The position numbers were made by a program, and so were the translations under genes. Below are positions 1-6,413 of a stretch of DNA of 64,000 bases, one piece after another (position 1 is the first letter of the stretch; the number at the start of each line of letters is the position of its first letter). Origin of the DNA: an uncultured Clostridia bacterium (GTDB lineage Bacteria > Bacillota > Clostridia > UBA1381); NCBI GenBank assembly GCA_934486735.1, contig CAKSQL010000002.1, positions 1 to 64,000 of the forward strand, read 5' to 3'. The notes under the pieces were generated by a model that saw nothing but the letters and a program-made list of their open reading frames with translations, made no database searches and was not told the DNA's origin.

Positions 1-3
1 CAT
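1..3 (-). CDS. Start codon of a phage gene leaving the window
   Basis: Only the ATG is inside the window. It is preceded on the minus strand by a strong AAAAGGAGG site (about 12-20), so a further gene of the phage operon begins here and continues to the left. In related phages a DNA polymerase or other replication gene often follows DUF2815, but nothing here shows which. Confidence 0.6.
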
Positions 4-41
4 ACTCTTTTACCTCCTTTTCGTAATTTTTCGGTGTGATA

Positions 42-782
42 TTACCAGGGCTGCCCGGTAATCGGGTTTACCGCCGGGCGGCTCTGCGGCTGTGCGGGTG
101 CCGCCTGGGGCTGCGGAGCAGTGTATGCCTGCGGTGCTGCCTGCTGGGGCGTAACGGGGTTGTACTGCGGCTGATAAGCCGGAGCAGCGGGCTGTGCCTG
201 CGGATAACCGGGAAAAGCGGCCGGCTGTGCAGTAAAGCTCTGGCCGAGCCCCTCAAAGTCGCTGGCTGCGGATGCGCCACCGGCAAGAGCTTCACCGTCA
301 CGGGTTTTAAGTACATTGCCGAGGCCGCAGCCCACGCCCTTGCTGCCCGCTGTGTCATAGGTGAAAAAGTTAATAGTTACACGGGCGTACATACCGCTGT
401 AAATATCCGAGGGGGCAAGCTCACAATCGAGGTTGTCAATGCCGACAACCTGCGGCTTGCTCTTGGTGCTGGCGGTCAATACCCAATGCCCTTTGCACTC
501 ATCGCCAAACGGCAAGCCGGACGGACGGAGCCCGTCACCATCGTGCACAATCTGCTTGGGTGTGGGGTGTGCGCCGCCCCATTTCTTGCTTACGCCGTCC
601 TCATACGCCGCCTTAATAGAGGCGTTGATGTTGGCAATGGTTGCGGCATCGGTCTTGGGGATAAGCAGCGTAACGCTGTACTTGGGCTCACCGCCCTGCT
701 GGGGTGCTCTGGGGGTGGTAAGGTTGACATAGGAAAGCCTAACCTCGCCGGTTAATACCTTGGTTGCAATGTTCTGGTACAT
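42..782 (-). CDS. DUF2815 family phage protein (ssDNA-binding-like)
   Basis: A 246-residue protein. Residues 1 to about 165 match the DUF2815 phage family in my recognition (start MYQNIATKVLTGEVRLSYVN, then PKYSVTLLIPK and an MYARVTINFFTYD block). This family is found in siphophage replication modules and is regarded as single-stranded-DNA-binding. Residues 170-246 are a Pro/Gln/Ala-rich tail ending NPITGQPW, a low-complexity tail as often seen on SSB-type proteins. It sits second to last in the visible minus-strand early operon, after the DUF2800 gene, as expected for a replication/recombination module. The function is inferred from family and context; no catalytic residues are expected. Confidence 0.75.
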   Translation of the reverse strand: MYQNIATKVLTGEVRLSYVNLTTPRAPQQGGEPKYSVTLLIPKTDAATIANINASIKAAYEDGVSKKWGGAHPTPKQIVHDGDGLRPSGLPFGDECKGHWVLTASTKSKPQVVGIDNLDCELAPSDIYSGMYARVTINFFTYDTAGSKGVGCGLGNVLKTRDGEALAGGASAASDFEGLGQSFTAQPAAFPGYPQAQPAAPAYQPQYNPVTPQQAAPQAYTAPQPQAAPAQPQSRPAVNPITGQPW

Positions 783-805
783 AATTCTTAAACTCCTTTA
801 TTACA

Positions 806-1108
806 TTAAATTTCATTCGGTGCATTGTTTGCATTTGGTGCCTTGGTTGTTTCCATAAACTGCTTGAGCCCAACCTCTACCAAGCCGAGGTACTCAAGCA
901 CCTGCTTGAGGGTTTCGGTGTCGCTTGCTTTAATAATGGCAGGATCACCGGCAAACGCCTCTGCAATTTCGTGTGCGGCTTTGCTAACCTTTTTGCCCTG
1001 CTGAATGATACGCACGCCGAGCTTTATTTCCTCCGGTGCGTTGCTTTCAAGCATTATTTCGGCTAACATATCTGCCAGCATATCGCTGGCTTGGTTGCGG
1101 GCTTTCAT
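806..1108 (-). CDS. Small phage protein, reading frame disturbed by a C10 tract
   Basis: The readable frame gives 100 residues (MKARNQASDMLADMLAEIML...), predicted mostly helical, with no family I recognise. The ATG at 1108 has no properly spaced ribosome site. A much better start lies upstream at 1149 (GGAGG, 9-base spacing, ATG, encoding MFNENNP), but a run of ten G on the plus strand (1123-1132) puts that start out of frame and leads to a stop overlapping the 1108 ATG. A run of 8 or 11 would join the two frames. The gene is therefore either phase-variable, decayed, or affected by a homopolymer sequencing error. Confidence 0.6.
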   Translation of the reverse strand: MKARNQASDMLADMLAEIMLESNAPEEIKLGVRIIQQGKKVSKAAHEIAEAFAGDPAIIKASDTETLKQVLEYLGLVEVGLKQFMETTKAPNANNAPNEI

Positions 1109-1169
1109 TTCCTCAAGTCCACGGGGGGGGGGTTATTTTCGTTAAACATTGTTGTTTGCCTCCTTGTTT

Positions 1170-1502
1170 TTATAAGTTGTGGTACAGTTCTCTGTATGCA
1201 CCATCAACAATTTTTTGAATTTTCGCCCTGTCAAGGCGTGCCTCGTGCGTAAGATCCTTTAATTCACTTAACGCAGCGAGGGCACCCTGGCAGAGGGCGA
1301 GGTAGCCATCGGCTGTTCTTTCGGCCTCCTGCCGTGCCTCCTCTGTGTACTTTGCATCCTCGGCAATTTCCTCTATGTAGTCGGAAATAAACCGGGCGGC
1401 ATCGTTACCGAGCTTTTCACGAACAAGACGATCAATAAAAACATCCTTTTCGGTCAGCACAACCTCCATTGTGCCATCAAGCAAATAAACCGTTTCAGCC
1501 AT
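1170..1502 (-). CDS. Hypothetical phage protein, helical
   Basis: 110 residues, starting MAETVYLLDGTMEVVLTEKD, then a charged, probably coiled, helical region (about 45-105). It overlaps the stop of the DUF2800 gene by eight bases, so translation is probably coupled. I recognise no domain. Genes of this size and position are usual between the DUF2800 and DUF2815 genes of Clostridia prophages. Role unknown. Confidence 0.65.
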   Translation of the reverse strand: MAETVYLLDGTMEVVLTEKDVFIDRLVREKLGNDAARFISDYIEEIAEDAKYTEEARQEAERTADGYLALCQGALAALSELKDLTHEARLDRAKIQKIVDGAYRELYHNL

Positions 1503-2700
1503 CGTTTACCACCTCCGCAAAGTCTGCGGCGGCAGGGTTGTAGGCCTCCCGTTTATCCGTAAGCAATGCAAGGGTGGGTTTTCCGATGGGCTTTACCACA
1601 AAGCTGCCGAGCTTGTCCGCAAATTCGGTTTTGCCCATAAGTTTCTCAAGCTCCGTAAGTGTTTTGGGCTTGAGTTCATACAAGAGTGATTTATCATACC
1701 CGGCAGCCACGGCAGCGTTAAGAGCGGCATCCGTGTCCGTAAAGGTGCGGTTGCTCCTGCCTGCAACGGCTTTCCAGCCGGGAATTGTACCGCCTTTGAG
1801 AATAGTGCCGAGGGCATATTCCTCAAGGTCCTTGTACCACTTTACAAGCTCCTGGCCTCTTACAAGCAGATCGCCAATTTCGGCATCCGTAAGCACGCCC
1901 TGCCCAAAGAGGGGCGGCTTTTCAGCGTTCTGCGGTACGCAGTCCTTAAACTCCTCAAGTGCGGTGTTTTGGTCTGCACGGGCTTTGCATTTCGCTTTGC
2001 CACGGCAAAAACGGCAATGCTCACCGGGGCAAAATGCCCCAAGCCCCATATAAGCCTTTGCGGCAATAGGTTTAATGCTTTCACCCCAAGCAAGCAGGCC
2101 CTCAACCGTTATGGTTTCGCTGCTCGGCTCCGTCTGGATGCGGGGCTGGTCTATCGTCATACAAACCTTTTTGATGCTGCCGCCATAAACGGGCTTGTAC
2201 CGTTTTAAGGCACCGAGGGCATACAAACGCATTTGCGGGTTGTTTTCGGCCGATACGGGCACGCCCTTACCGTGCTTATAGTCGGTAATGCTCAAGGTAT
2301 CACCGCCGATCATAATGCAATCGCAGGTGCCAAAGCCCTCCGGTACATATTCGGCAAAATCAACCTGCACCTCGGCGGCCACATTCGGTTTTGCGTTATA
2401 CTGCATAGCCCTTTCGGTAAGGTGCTCCAGGTACAGATCCGAGGTCTTGTCCATCTCGTCCTGGTAAAGTGGGTTTTCTTTCAGCTTTTTAAGCCTTGAG
2501 GTGTAAGTGCGTGGCTTAATCTGCGTGGTAAAATGTTTAATAACTTTCAGCTCACAAATAGCGTGAGCCAGGCGGCCCTCCTCCGCATATTCCGATGTAT
2601 TTTCCGGGAATTGCTCCTCAAAGCGAGGGGCGGCGGTGCAATGCAGCCAACGGGCTGCGGAGGATGCCGACAGCAGAGCGTGTTTTTCCGGTGTTGGCAT
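1495..2700 (-). CDS. DUF2800 domain protein (PD-(D/E)XK nuclease-like)
   Basis: 401 residues. The N-terminal HALLSASSAARWLHCTAAPR, the central ITDYKHGKGVPV motif and the cysteine block near residues 225-240 (CPGEHCRFCRGKAKCKA) are the usual marks of the DUF2800/Cas4-RecB-like phage family. The ITDYKHG segment corresponds to the D...(D/E)XK nuclease core, and the C-terminal cysteines could hold an Fe-S cluster as in Cas4/AddB. The likely job is DNA end processing or recombination during phage replication, together with the DUF2815 protein downstream. Length is typical. The fold is known for the family; activity here is inferred. Confidence 0.8.
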   Translation of the reverse strand: MPTPEKHALLSASSAARWLHCTAAPRFEEQFPENTSEYAEEGRLAHAICELKVIKHFTTQIKPRTYTSRLKKLKENPLYQDEMDKTSDLYLEHLTERAMQYNAKPNVAAEVQVDFAEYVPEGFGTCDCIMIGGDTLSITDYKHGKGVPVSAENNPQMRLYALGALKRYKPVYGGSIKKVCMTIDQPRIQTEPSSETITVEGLLAWGESIKPIAAKAYMGLGAFCPGEHCRFCRGKAKCKARADQNTALEEFKDCVPQNAEKPPLFGQGVLTDAEIGDLLVRGQELVKWYKDLEEYALGTILKGGTIPGWKAVAGRSNRTFTDTDAALNAAVAAGYDKSLLYELKPKTLTELEKLMGKTEFADKLGSFVVKPIGKPTLALLTDKREAYNPAAADFAEVVNDG

Positions 2701-2712
2701 TGTTATCCCTCC

Positions 2713-3264
2713 TTAAATCGCTGCGCCCAGGGCTCTTAATTCGTTTGCAACGGCTCCGTAGCTTTCGGGTGCAAGTTCTGTAAGGCTTGCCACACCAAAC
2801 TTACCGAGCAGCCCCATAAGCTGATCCATCTTTCCGGCATCAATAAGCGCCGAGCCTGCGGTTGCAATCATATCAAGCGTGTACTGCGGTGCAGAGGTCG
2901 GAACGGCGGGAGCCGGTGCAACATTAGCCGCAGGTGCTGCGGCGGGGGCAGGCGCGGCAACAGGGACCGTGGGGGCAATCGGGGTTGCCGTCTGGGCAGG
3001 TGTTGCACTCAAAGGCGCACCAGGTGCCTGTGCGGGTGTCGCTACCGGTGCGGGGGTAGGGTTTACCGGTGCCGTAGGTGTTGCGGGCTGTGCGTTACCG
3101 CCAACGCCCATATTGATGGTGCCCGCATTGTCAATGTGCTTACTGTCTGCACCAAACTGGTTACAAACAGTGTGCGGGTTTTTGCCGTCAAGTGCGGCGG
3201 CAATGTTGTTGAGCACTGCCATAAGGTCTGTTGCAGCCGTGATCGTTACTTTCATTTCTAACAT
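2713..3264 (-). CDS. Phage protein with Pro/Ala-rich linker
   Basis: 183 residues with two short ordered ends joined by a long Pro/Ala/Thr linker (about residues 60-125). The N-terminal part (MKVTITAATDLMAVLNNIAAAL) and the C-terminal part (YTLDMIATAGSALIDAGKMD, then helix) look like small helical modules. Start chosen at 3264: GGAGG is nine bases upstream. Its Ala/Pro composition follows the high GC of this phage. No family recognised; probably an accessory replication or recombination protein by position. Confidence 0.6.
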   Translation of the reverse strand: MLEMKVTITAATDLMAVLNNIAAALDGKNPHTVCNQFGADSKHIDNAGTINMGVGGNAQPATPTAPVNPTPAPVATPAQAPGAPLSATPAQTATPIAPTVPVAAPAPAAAPAANVAPAPAVPTSAPQYTLDMIATAGSALIDAGKMDQLMGLLGKFGVASLTELAPESYGAVANELRALGAAI

Positions 3265-3370
3265 TGGTGTTAGCCTCCTTGGTTATGTAAATTTTATTTG
3301 TTTGACAATCGCATTTTTCGCCGGGATCAAGGTTTGCACCGCAATCCGGGCAGGTGTGATAATAAGCCAT
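3188..3370 (-). CDS. Small Zn-ribbon-like phage peptide
   Basis: 60 residues starting MAYYHTCPDCGANLDPGEKC. The CxxC...CxC pattern (Cys at about 7, 10, 19, 21) looks like a zinc ribbon or rubredoxin knuckle. Its ATG overlaps the stop of the transglycosylase gene (TAATG), a strong sign of coupled translation. The 3' end overlaps the next gene by about 77 bases, so the functional part may be only the first 25-30 residues. Role unknown. Confidence 0.5.
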   Translation of the reverse strand: MAYYHTCPDCGANLDPGEKCDCQTNKIYITKEANTNVRNESNDHGCNRPYGSAQQHCRRT

Positions 3371-4050
3371 TACTGCTGTACCTCCAGCACTCCGAGCCAC
3401 TTTTCGTATAGCTCCATAATGGCTCTTGAGTACGATGTGCTATATACACCGGCATCCCAAAGCCTTTTTGCTCCGGTGCGGCCGCAGTTATATGCCATAA
3501 CCGCCAGCCCCTCATCACCGTAACGGGTTAGGTTTTCACCGAGGAGCATTACGCCGGCCTCAATGTTTCCCTCATAGGTAAGGGGATCAATGCCCTTGTT
3601 ACGCAGGTACTCAAAATTACAGCGGTTAATCTGCATAATGCCGTGATCGTCTGTCCTGCTTTCGGCATCCGGGTTAAAGCCGCTTTCTTTTTCTGCCACG
3701 GCCAAAGCCAGGGCAAAAGGTACATCGTACTTTTGGCAGCTTTCATACATTACTTTTTGCAAGTCATAATCAAGCGACAGCCCCGGCACACCTTTTGGGG
3801 TTTCGGCGGTGCTTGTGAGCTCAATTACTTTTGCTGTGGGCTCATCCGCACGGATCTTGGCAGCAATCTGTGAGCTTTCTGTTATGTCTGCTTGTCCGGC
3901 GGGTGTGTGGCTTGTAAGGTGATACCCAAAGAGCGTGCCGAGGGCAAATATTACAAGCACAATGCCGATAATTACGAGCCACGCAATACGGTTGTTACGC
4001 TGTCTTATTTTTCGTTTCCGTATGGCGGCTCTCTGTTGTTCGGGTGTCAT
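3370..4050 (-). CDS. Membrane-anchored lytic transglycosylase (SLT domain)
   Basis: 226 residues. A basic N-terminus (about 1-22) and one membrane helix (about 23-43, WLVIIGIVLVIFALGTLFGY) anchor it; residues about 95-205 form an SLT-type lysozyme-like domain with catalytic Glu in AVAEKESGFNPDA, then the HGIMQINRCNF and NIEAGVMLL motifs and AVMAYNCG. Such enzymes cut the MurNAc-GlcNAc bond of peptidoglycan. In an early phage operon it may open the wall locally during takeover, or be a host-derived morphogene. It overlaps the antirepressor gene by four bases. Confidence 0.85.
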   Translation of the reverse strand: MTPEQQRAAIRKRKIRQRNNRIAWLVIIGIVLVIFALGTLFGYHLTSHTPAGQADITESSQIAAKIRADEPTAKVIELTSTAETPKGVPGLSLDYDLQKVMYESCQKYDVPFALALAVAEKESGFNPDAESRTDDHGIMQINRCNFEYLRNKGIDPLTYEGNIEAGVMLLGENLTRYGDEGLAVMAYNCGRTGAKRLWDAGVYSTSYSRAIMELYEKWLGVLEVQQ

Positions 4051-4778
4051 TGTTCGCCATCCTCCTTTTCGGCCGTTTCCTCAAGGCTGTTTAACAGCAT
4101 TACGAGGGAGGTGTACCTTTCTTGCTTTGGAAAACGCCGCCCGGTTTCATAAGAGCGCAAAACCTCAACACTTATGCCGCTTATTTTTCCGAGCTCTTGC
4201 AGGCTTATGCCCGTTTTGGCTTTTAGCCTTGTAATTCTTTCGGCAATGTCGGAGGTGTCCGGTCTTACGGATGCACCGGTTGCAATCTGGGGAATATCCC
4301 AACCGCCTTTTGATAAAAGCGCAAGCACGATGCCCAGCCGTTCACTCTTGCAAGTGGCAATAAGCCTGGCAGCCGAAAGATAATCATCTGGGGAAAGTAA
4401 CCTCATCGGTGCAACGGTGTCATCGTTTTTCAAAGCCATACCGGCTGAATACACGCCCGTTTTGCGTATCATTGGCAAAACGCTTGATGTAACCCACCGC
4501 TTAAACTCTTTTGCGGATGGCAGCTTGCTTGTAAGTATCAAACTGTATAACCCGCTTTCGTTTATAAGTACCGGCTTTGTTTCTCTGCCGTTGGTGTCGC
4601 AAATTGCTACCCCCGTTAGCTTGTCCTCGCTGTCAACCCTCTTTGCCAGGGCATCCCTTGTGTTGGCGTAGCCCAAAATGCTTGCCACATCCCTGCCTAC
4701 AAAATAGGGGATGTTTTCAATGGTAATTGAGCGTATTTCGCCAAACTCCGCATTGCTGAATGTTTGCAGCTCATTCAT
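4047..4778 (-). CDS. BRO-N phage antirepressor with C-terminal HTH
   Basis: 243 residues. Residues about 5-110 are a BRO-N/antirepressor domain (IPYFVGRDVASILGYANTRD, then VLINESGLYSLILTSKLPSA and FKRWVTSSVLP, all typical). Residues about 185-230 hold a Cro/C1-like helix-turn-helix (ISLQELGKISGISVEVLRSYE). BRO/antirepressor proteins control the lysis-lysogeny choice or early phage genes by binding DNA or repressor. The gene lies second in the early operon, overlapping its neighbours at both ends. Confidence 0.85.
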   Translation of the reverse strand: MNELQTFSNAEFGEIRSITIENIPYFVGRDVASILGYANTRDALAKRVDSEDKLTGVAICDTNGRETKPVLINESGLYSLILTSKLPSAKEFKRWVTSSVLPMIRKTGVYSAGMALKNDDTVAPMRLLSPDDYLSAARLIATCKSERLGIVLALLSKGGWDIPQIATGASVRPDTSDIAERITRLKAKTGISLQELGKISGISVEVLRSYETGRRFPKQERYTSLVMLLNSLEETAEKEDGEQ

Positions 4779-5097
4779 TTTGTTTTACGCCTCCTTGTCT
4801 TTTGCCTCGCCTTTTAAGGCTTTCCAGCATTGTTTTTTGTGCAAGCTCCGCATCGTACCCGGCACGGCCGTTGGCATCAATCTCTCCTGTGCTGCCTCGG
4901 TTAAGTTCTCGGTAAATCGTGCTGATATGCACGCCGAGTGTGTCCGCAATATCCGGCAGGGCTGCACCTGCGTTGTACTGTTCCTCAAAATGTTTCCTAT
5001 CCTCATAGGTAAAATATTTGCAAGTGATAAGGTTTCCCTCCTTTCCGTTTTTCGGCCAAAAAAAATAATGTGCGAAAGGCAATAGCCTTTCGCACAT
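4771..5097 (-). CDS. IS30-type HTH DNA-binding protein, first gene of phage early operon
   Basis: Up to 108 residues. The recognisable part is FTYEDRKHFEEQYNAGAALP then DIADTLGVHISTIYRELNRG, an HTH_38/IS30-like helix-turn-helix, so a probable regulator. The start is uncertain. The ATG at 5097 lies inside an inverted repeat at 5069-5096 and has no ribosome site. A perfect AGGAGG at 5037-5042 points instead to codon 24, which is ATC (5028), eight bases away. Either a non-standard ATC start is used or the 5' end has changed. It overlaps the antirepressor gene by eight bases. Confidence 0.65.
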   Translation of the reverse strand: MCERLLPFAHYFFWPKNGKEGNLITCKYFTYEDRKHFEEQYNAGAALPDIADTLGVHISTIYRELNRGSTGEIDANGRAGYDAELAQKTMLESLKRRGKRQGGVKQNE

Positions 5098-5139
5098 TTA
5101 GGTGTGTTGTTGAGGCTTTTACCTTTCGCACATATTATA
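5069..5139 (-). promoter_or_regulatory. Phage early promoter, operator repeats and attenuator hairpin
   Basis: On the minus strand a TATAAT (5134-5139) is followed at the expected start point by TGCGAAAGGT. The same TGCGAAAGG recurs as both arms of a perfect 12-bp inverted repeat (5069-5080 and 5085-5096, loop of four), followed on the minus strand by TTATTTTTTTT. The hairpin plus T tract has the form of an intrinsic terminator lying between promoter and first gene, and the three copies look like operator sites. The -35 is weak. Confidence 0.55.
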
Positions 5140-5175
5140 AAACTCTTTTAAAATTGAATATTTTGTAAAAAAGTA

Positions 5176-5204
5176 TTGACATTTCGGTAGTTTTGTAGTA
5201 TAAT
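5176..5204 (+). promoter_or_regulatory. Sigma-A promoter of rplU-rpmA
   Basis: TTGACA (5176-5181), 17-base spacer, TATAAT (5199-5204): full consensus. It lies only about 40 bases from the divergent phage promoter, so the phage region ends close to the ribosomal operon. Confidence 0.9.
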
Positions 5205-5210
5205 ATTTGG

Positions 5211-5286
5211 ATATCCGCATAGAACGGGTTTTAAAATTTCATTGCGGTTGCCCGTGATAGCGTGACTTCATAAATTAAGGAGGTGT
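5211..5286 (+). ncRNA. L21 leader RNA (candidate autoregulatory element)
   Basis: The untranslated leader of rplU contains two interleaved pairings: CCGC (5215-5218) with GCGG (5244-5247), and ACGGG (5224-5228) with CCCGT (5251-5255). Together they make an H-type pseudoknot. Firmicutes are known to carry an L21 leader upstream of rplU, so this is probably that element; I did not compare it with a model. AAGGAGG at 5277-5283 follows. Confidence 0.55.
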
Positions 5287-5291
5287 TTTTT

Positions 5292-5603
5292 ATGTATGCA
5301 GTAATTGAAACAGGCGGTAAGCAATACAAAGTTTCCGAGGGCGACATTCTTTTCGTTGAGAAGTTGGAAGCTGCTGAAGGAGACAGTGTTACTTTCGATA
5401 AGGTTTTGATTGTGGCAGACGGTGAGAATGTTAATGTAGGTGCTCCTACAGTTGCCGGTGCAACCGTAACAGCTAAGGTTGAAAAACAAGGCAAGGCTAA
5501 GAAAATTTACGTTTTCAAAATGAAGAGAAAGAAAAATTACCGTCGTAAAAAAGGTCACAGACAACCGTTTACAAAGGTAACTATCGAGAAAATTAATGCT
5601 TAA
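5292..5603 (+). CDS. rplU: 50S ribosomal protein L21
   Basis: 103 residues starting MYAVIETGGKQYKVSEGDIL and ending with the usual RRKKGHRQPFTKVTIEKI block, full length for bL21. It binds 23S rRNA in the large subunit. The ATG at 5292 follows AAGGAGG with eight-base spacing; a GTG nine bases upstream is in frame but would overlap the ribosome site. It is co-transcribed with rpmA 36 bases downstream. The small Prp protease gene (ysxB) that usually separates rplU and rpmA in Firmicutes is absent. Confidence 0.97.
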   Translation: MYAVIETGGKQYKVSEGDILFVEKLEAAEGDSVTFDKVLIVADGENVNVGAPTVAGATVTAKVEKQGKAKKIYVFKMKRKKNYRRKKGHRQPFTKVTIEKINA

Positions 5604-5639
5604 TAAAATCGAAAAAGTGAAAGCTGAGGTGTTTTAACG

Positions 5640-5894
5640 ATGGCTCATAAAAAAGGTATGGGTAGTACAAAAAATGGTCGTGACAGCGAATCGAAAAGAT
5701 TAGGCGTCAAGAGAGCTGACGGACAAGTTGTTCTTGCAGGCAATATTTTGGTAAGACAACGCGGAACAAAAATCCATCCGGGTAACAATGTCGGTATCGG
5801 CAGCGACGACACACTTTTTGCACTTATCGACGGACGTGTTAAGTTCGAGAGAAAAGGCAGAAATAAAACACAATGCAGTGTGTATTCTGCGTAA
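5640..5894 (+). CDS. rpmA: 50S ribosomal protein L27
   Basis: 84 residues starting MAHKKGMGSTKNGRDSESKR, with the conserved GNILVRQRGTKIHPG core. bL27 reaches the peptidyl-transferase centre. In many Firmicutes L27 begins with a roughly nine-residue extension that the Prp protease removes; here the protein begins directly at the mature end and the prp/ysxB gene is missing between rplU and rpmA, so the two losses agree. The operon ends in hairpins at 5909-6027. Confidence 0.97.
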   Translation: MAHKKGMGSTKNGRDSESKRLGVKRADGQVVLAGNILVRQRGTKIHPGNNVGIGSDDTLFALIDGRVKFERKGRNKTQCSVYSA

Positions 5895-5908
5895 GTTTGA
5901 TTATAAAA

Positions 5909-6027
5909 GGTTATTGCGTTTGCAATAACCTCAGACTGTAGACAAAATCGGTTGCATCTTTGAGTTTGCAACCGATTTTGTCTACAGTCTGACAGCTCAA
6001 TTTATGATATAATATAAATTGAGCTGT
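5909..6027 (+). terminator. Three consecutive hairpins after rpmA
   Basis: First, GGTTATTGC/GCAATAACC (5909-5930, loop four). Second, a perfect 25-bp inverted repeat (5932-5956 with 5967-5991, ten-base loop) starting CAGACTGTAGAC. Third, a 13-bp repeat (5992-6004 with 6015-6027) followed by TTTTG. The last has the form of an intrinsic terminator. The second belongs to a dispersed family: a close relative with the same CTGTAGACAAAA and CGGTTGCA blocks lies at 15641-15690. Confidence 0.6.
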
Positions 6028-6103
6028 TTTGTTATGCTGATATGCAATTGTAAAGGGTAATAAATATATAAAAATATTGTGGGTGTTAAAGAGCGGAAAA
6101 TGT

Positions 6104-6260
6104 GTGCAGAACGTGCAAGGTGTACCTGACAGCGTACTTTGTGTTACTTGCGAACGGTACGCTTTGTGCATACTCCACGGAATGTATAAAAATAGTGCAG
6201 AACACATCGAACGCACCCGACGGCGTACTTGTGTTACTTGCGAGGGTGCGTTCGGTGCAT
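6104..6260 (+). repeat. Two tandem hairpins with conserved loop and changed stems
   Basis: Two copies about 90 bases apart, each starting GTGCAGAAC (6104-6112; 6195-6203). Copy 1 has an 11-bp stem 6116-6126/6156-6166; copy 2 has an 11-bp stem 6208-6218/6244-6254. The stem sequences differ (CAAGGTGTACC against CGAACGCACCC) yet both pair fully, counting G-U. The loops are almost identical: GCGTACTT(T)GTGTTACTTG then CGA. A GTGCAT follows each. This suggests a structured RNA or single-strand DNA element. A 68-codon frame through it is probably not a gene. Confidence 0.55.
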
Positions 6261-6272
6261 TTTTTTACATTC

Positions 6273-6395
6273 CTAATCTCTAAAGGATTTGTTTAATAAT
6301 ATCATAACCAGTATCATAACGATTGTACCTCCGAAAATGCCGAGCATACCCTCGCCCATAATCGGCAGTGTTACCAAAAAATTTTGTATATTCAT
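6273..6395 (-). CDS. OadG-related small subunit of Na+-translocating decarboxylase
   Basis: A 40-residue membrane peptide (MNIQNFLVTLPIMGEGMLGI, then FGGTIVMILVMILLNKSFRD) with one hydrophobic helix. The MGEGMLGIFGG-type start and single helix are what is seen in the small gamma-like subunits encoded beside the beta subunit of Na+-pumping decarboxylases. AAAGGAAAGGA lies upstream with normal spacing, and it begins 18 bases after the stop of the beta-subunit gene on the same strand, so it is the second gene of that operon. It probably anchors or stabilises the carboxyltransferase and biotin subunits, which are encoded elsewhere. Confidence 0.75.
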   Translation of the reverse strand: MNIQNFLVTLPIMGEGMLGIFGGTIVMILVMILLNKSFRD

Positions 6396-6413
6396 ATCAA
6401 TTTTTCCTTTCCT

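Noticed and set aside
36..755. A 239-codon plus-strand frame opposite the DUF2815 gene
   Set aside because: It has no ribosome site and is the mirror of the GC-rich, Pro/Ala-rich coding strand; the minus-strand gene has a recognised family.
2879..3523. A 214-codon plus-strand frame
   Set aside because: It lies opposite the Pro/Ala linker protein, the Zn-ribbon peptide and the transglycosylase, and its Ala/Gly-rich composition is simply the complement of those codons.
1..5139. Left and right phage regions as two ends of one prophage
   Set aside because: They differ strongly in GC content and lie at opposite ends of about 49 kb of core chromosome; there is no sign they belong together.
6077..6283. 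A 68-codon plus-strand frame with LCVTCERYALC and RTCVTCEG
   Set aside because: The cysteine pattern arises from the two copies of the structured repeat; no ribosome site, and the stems change without regard to codons.
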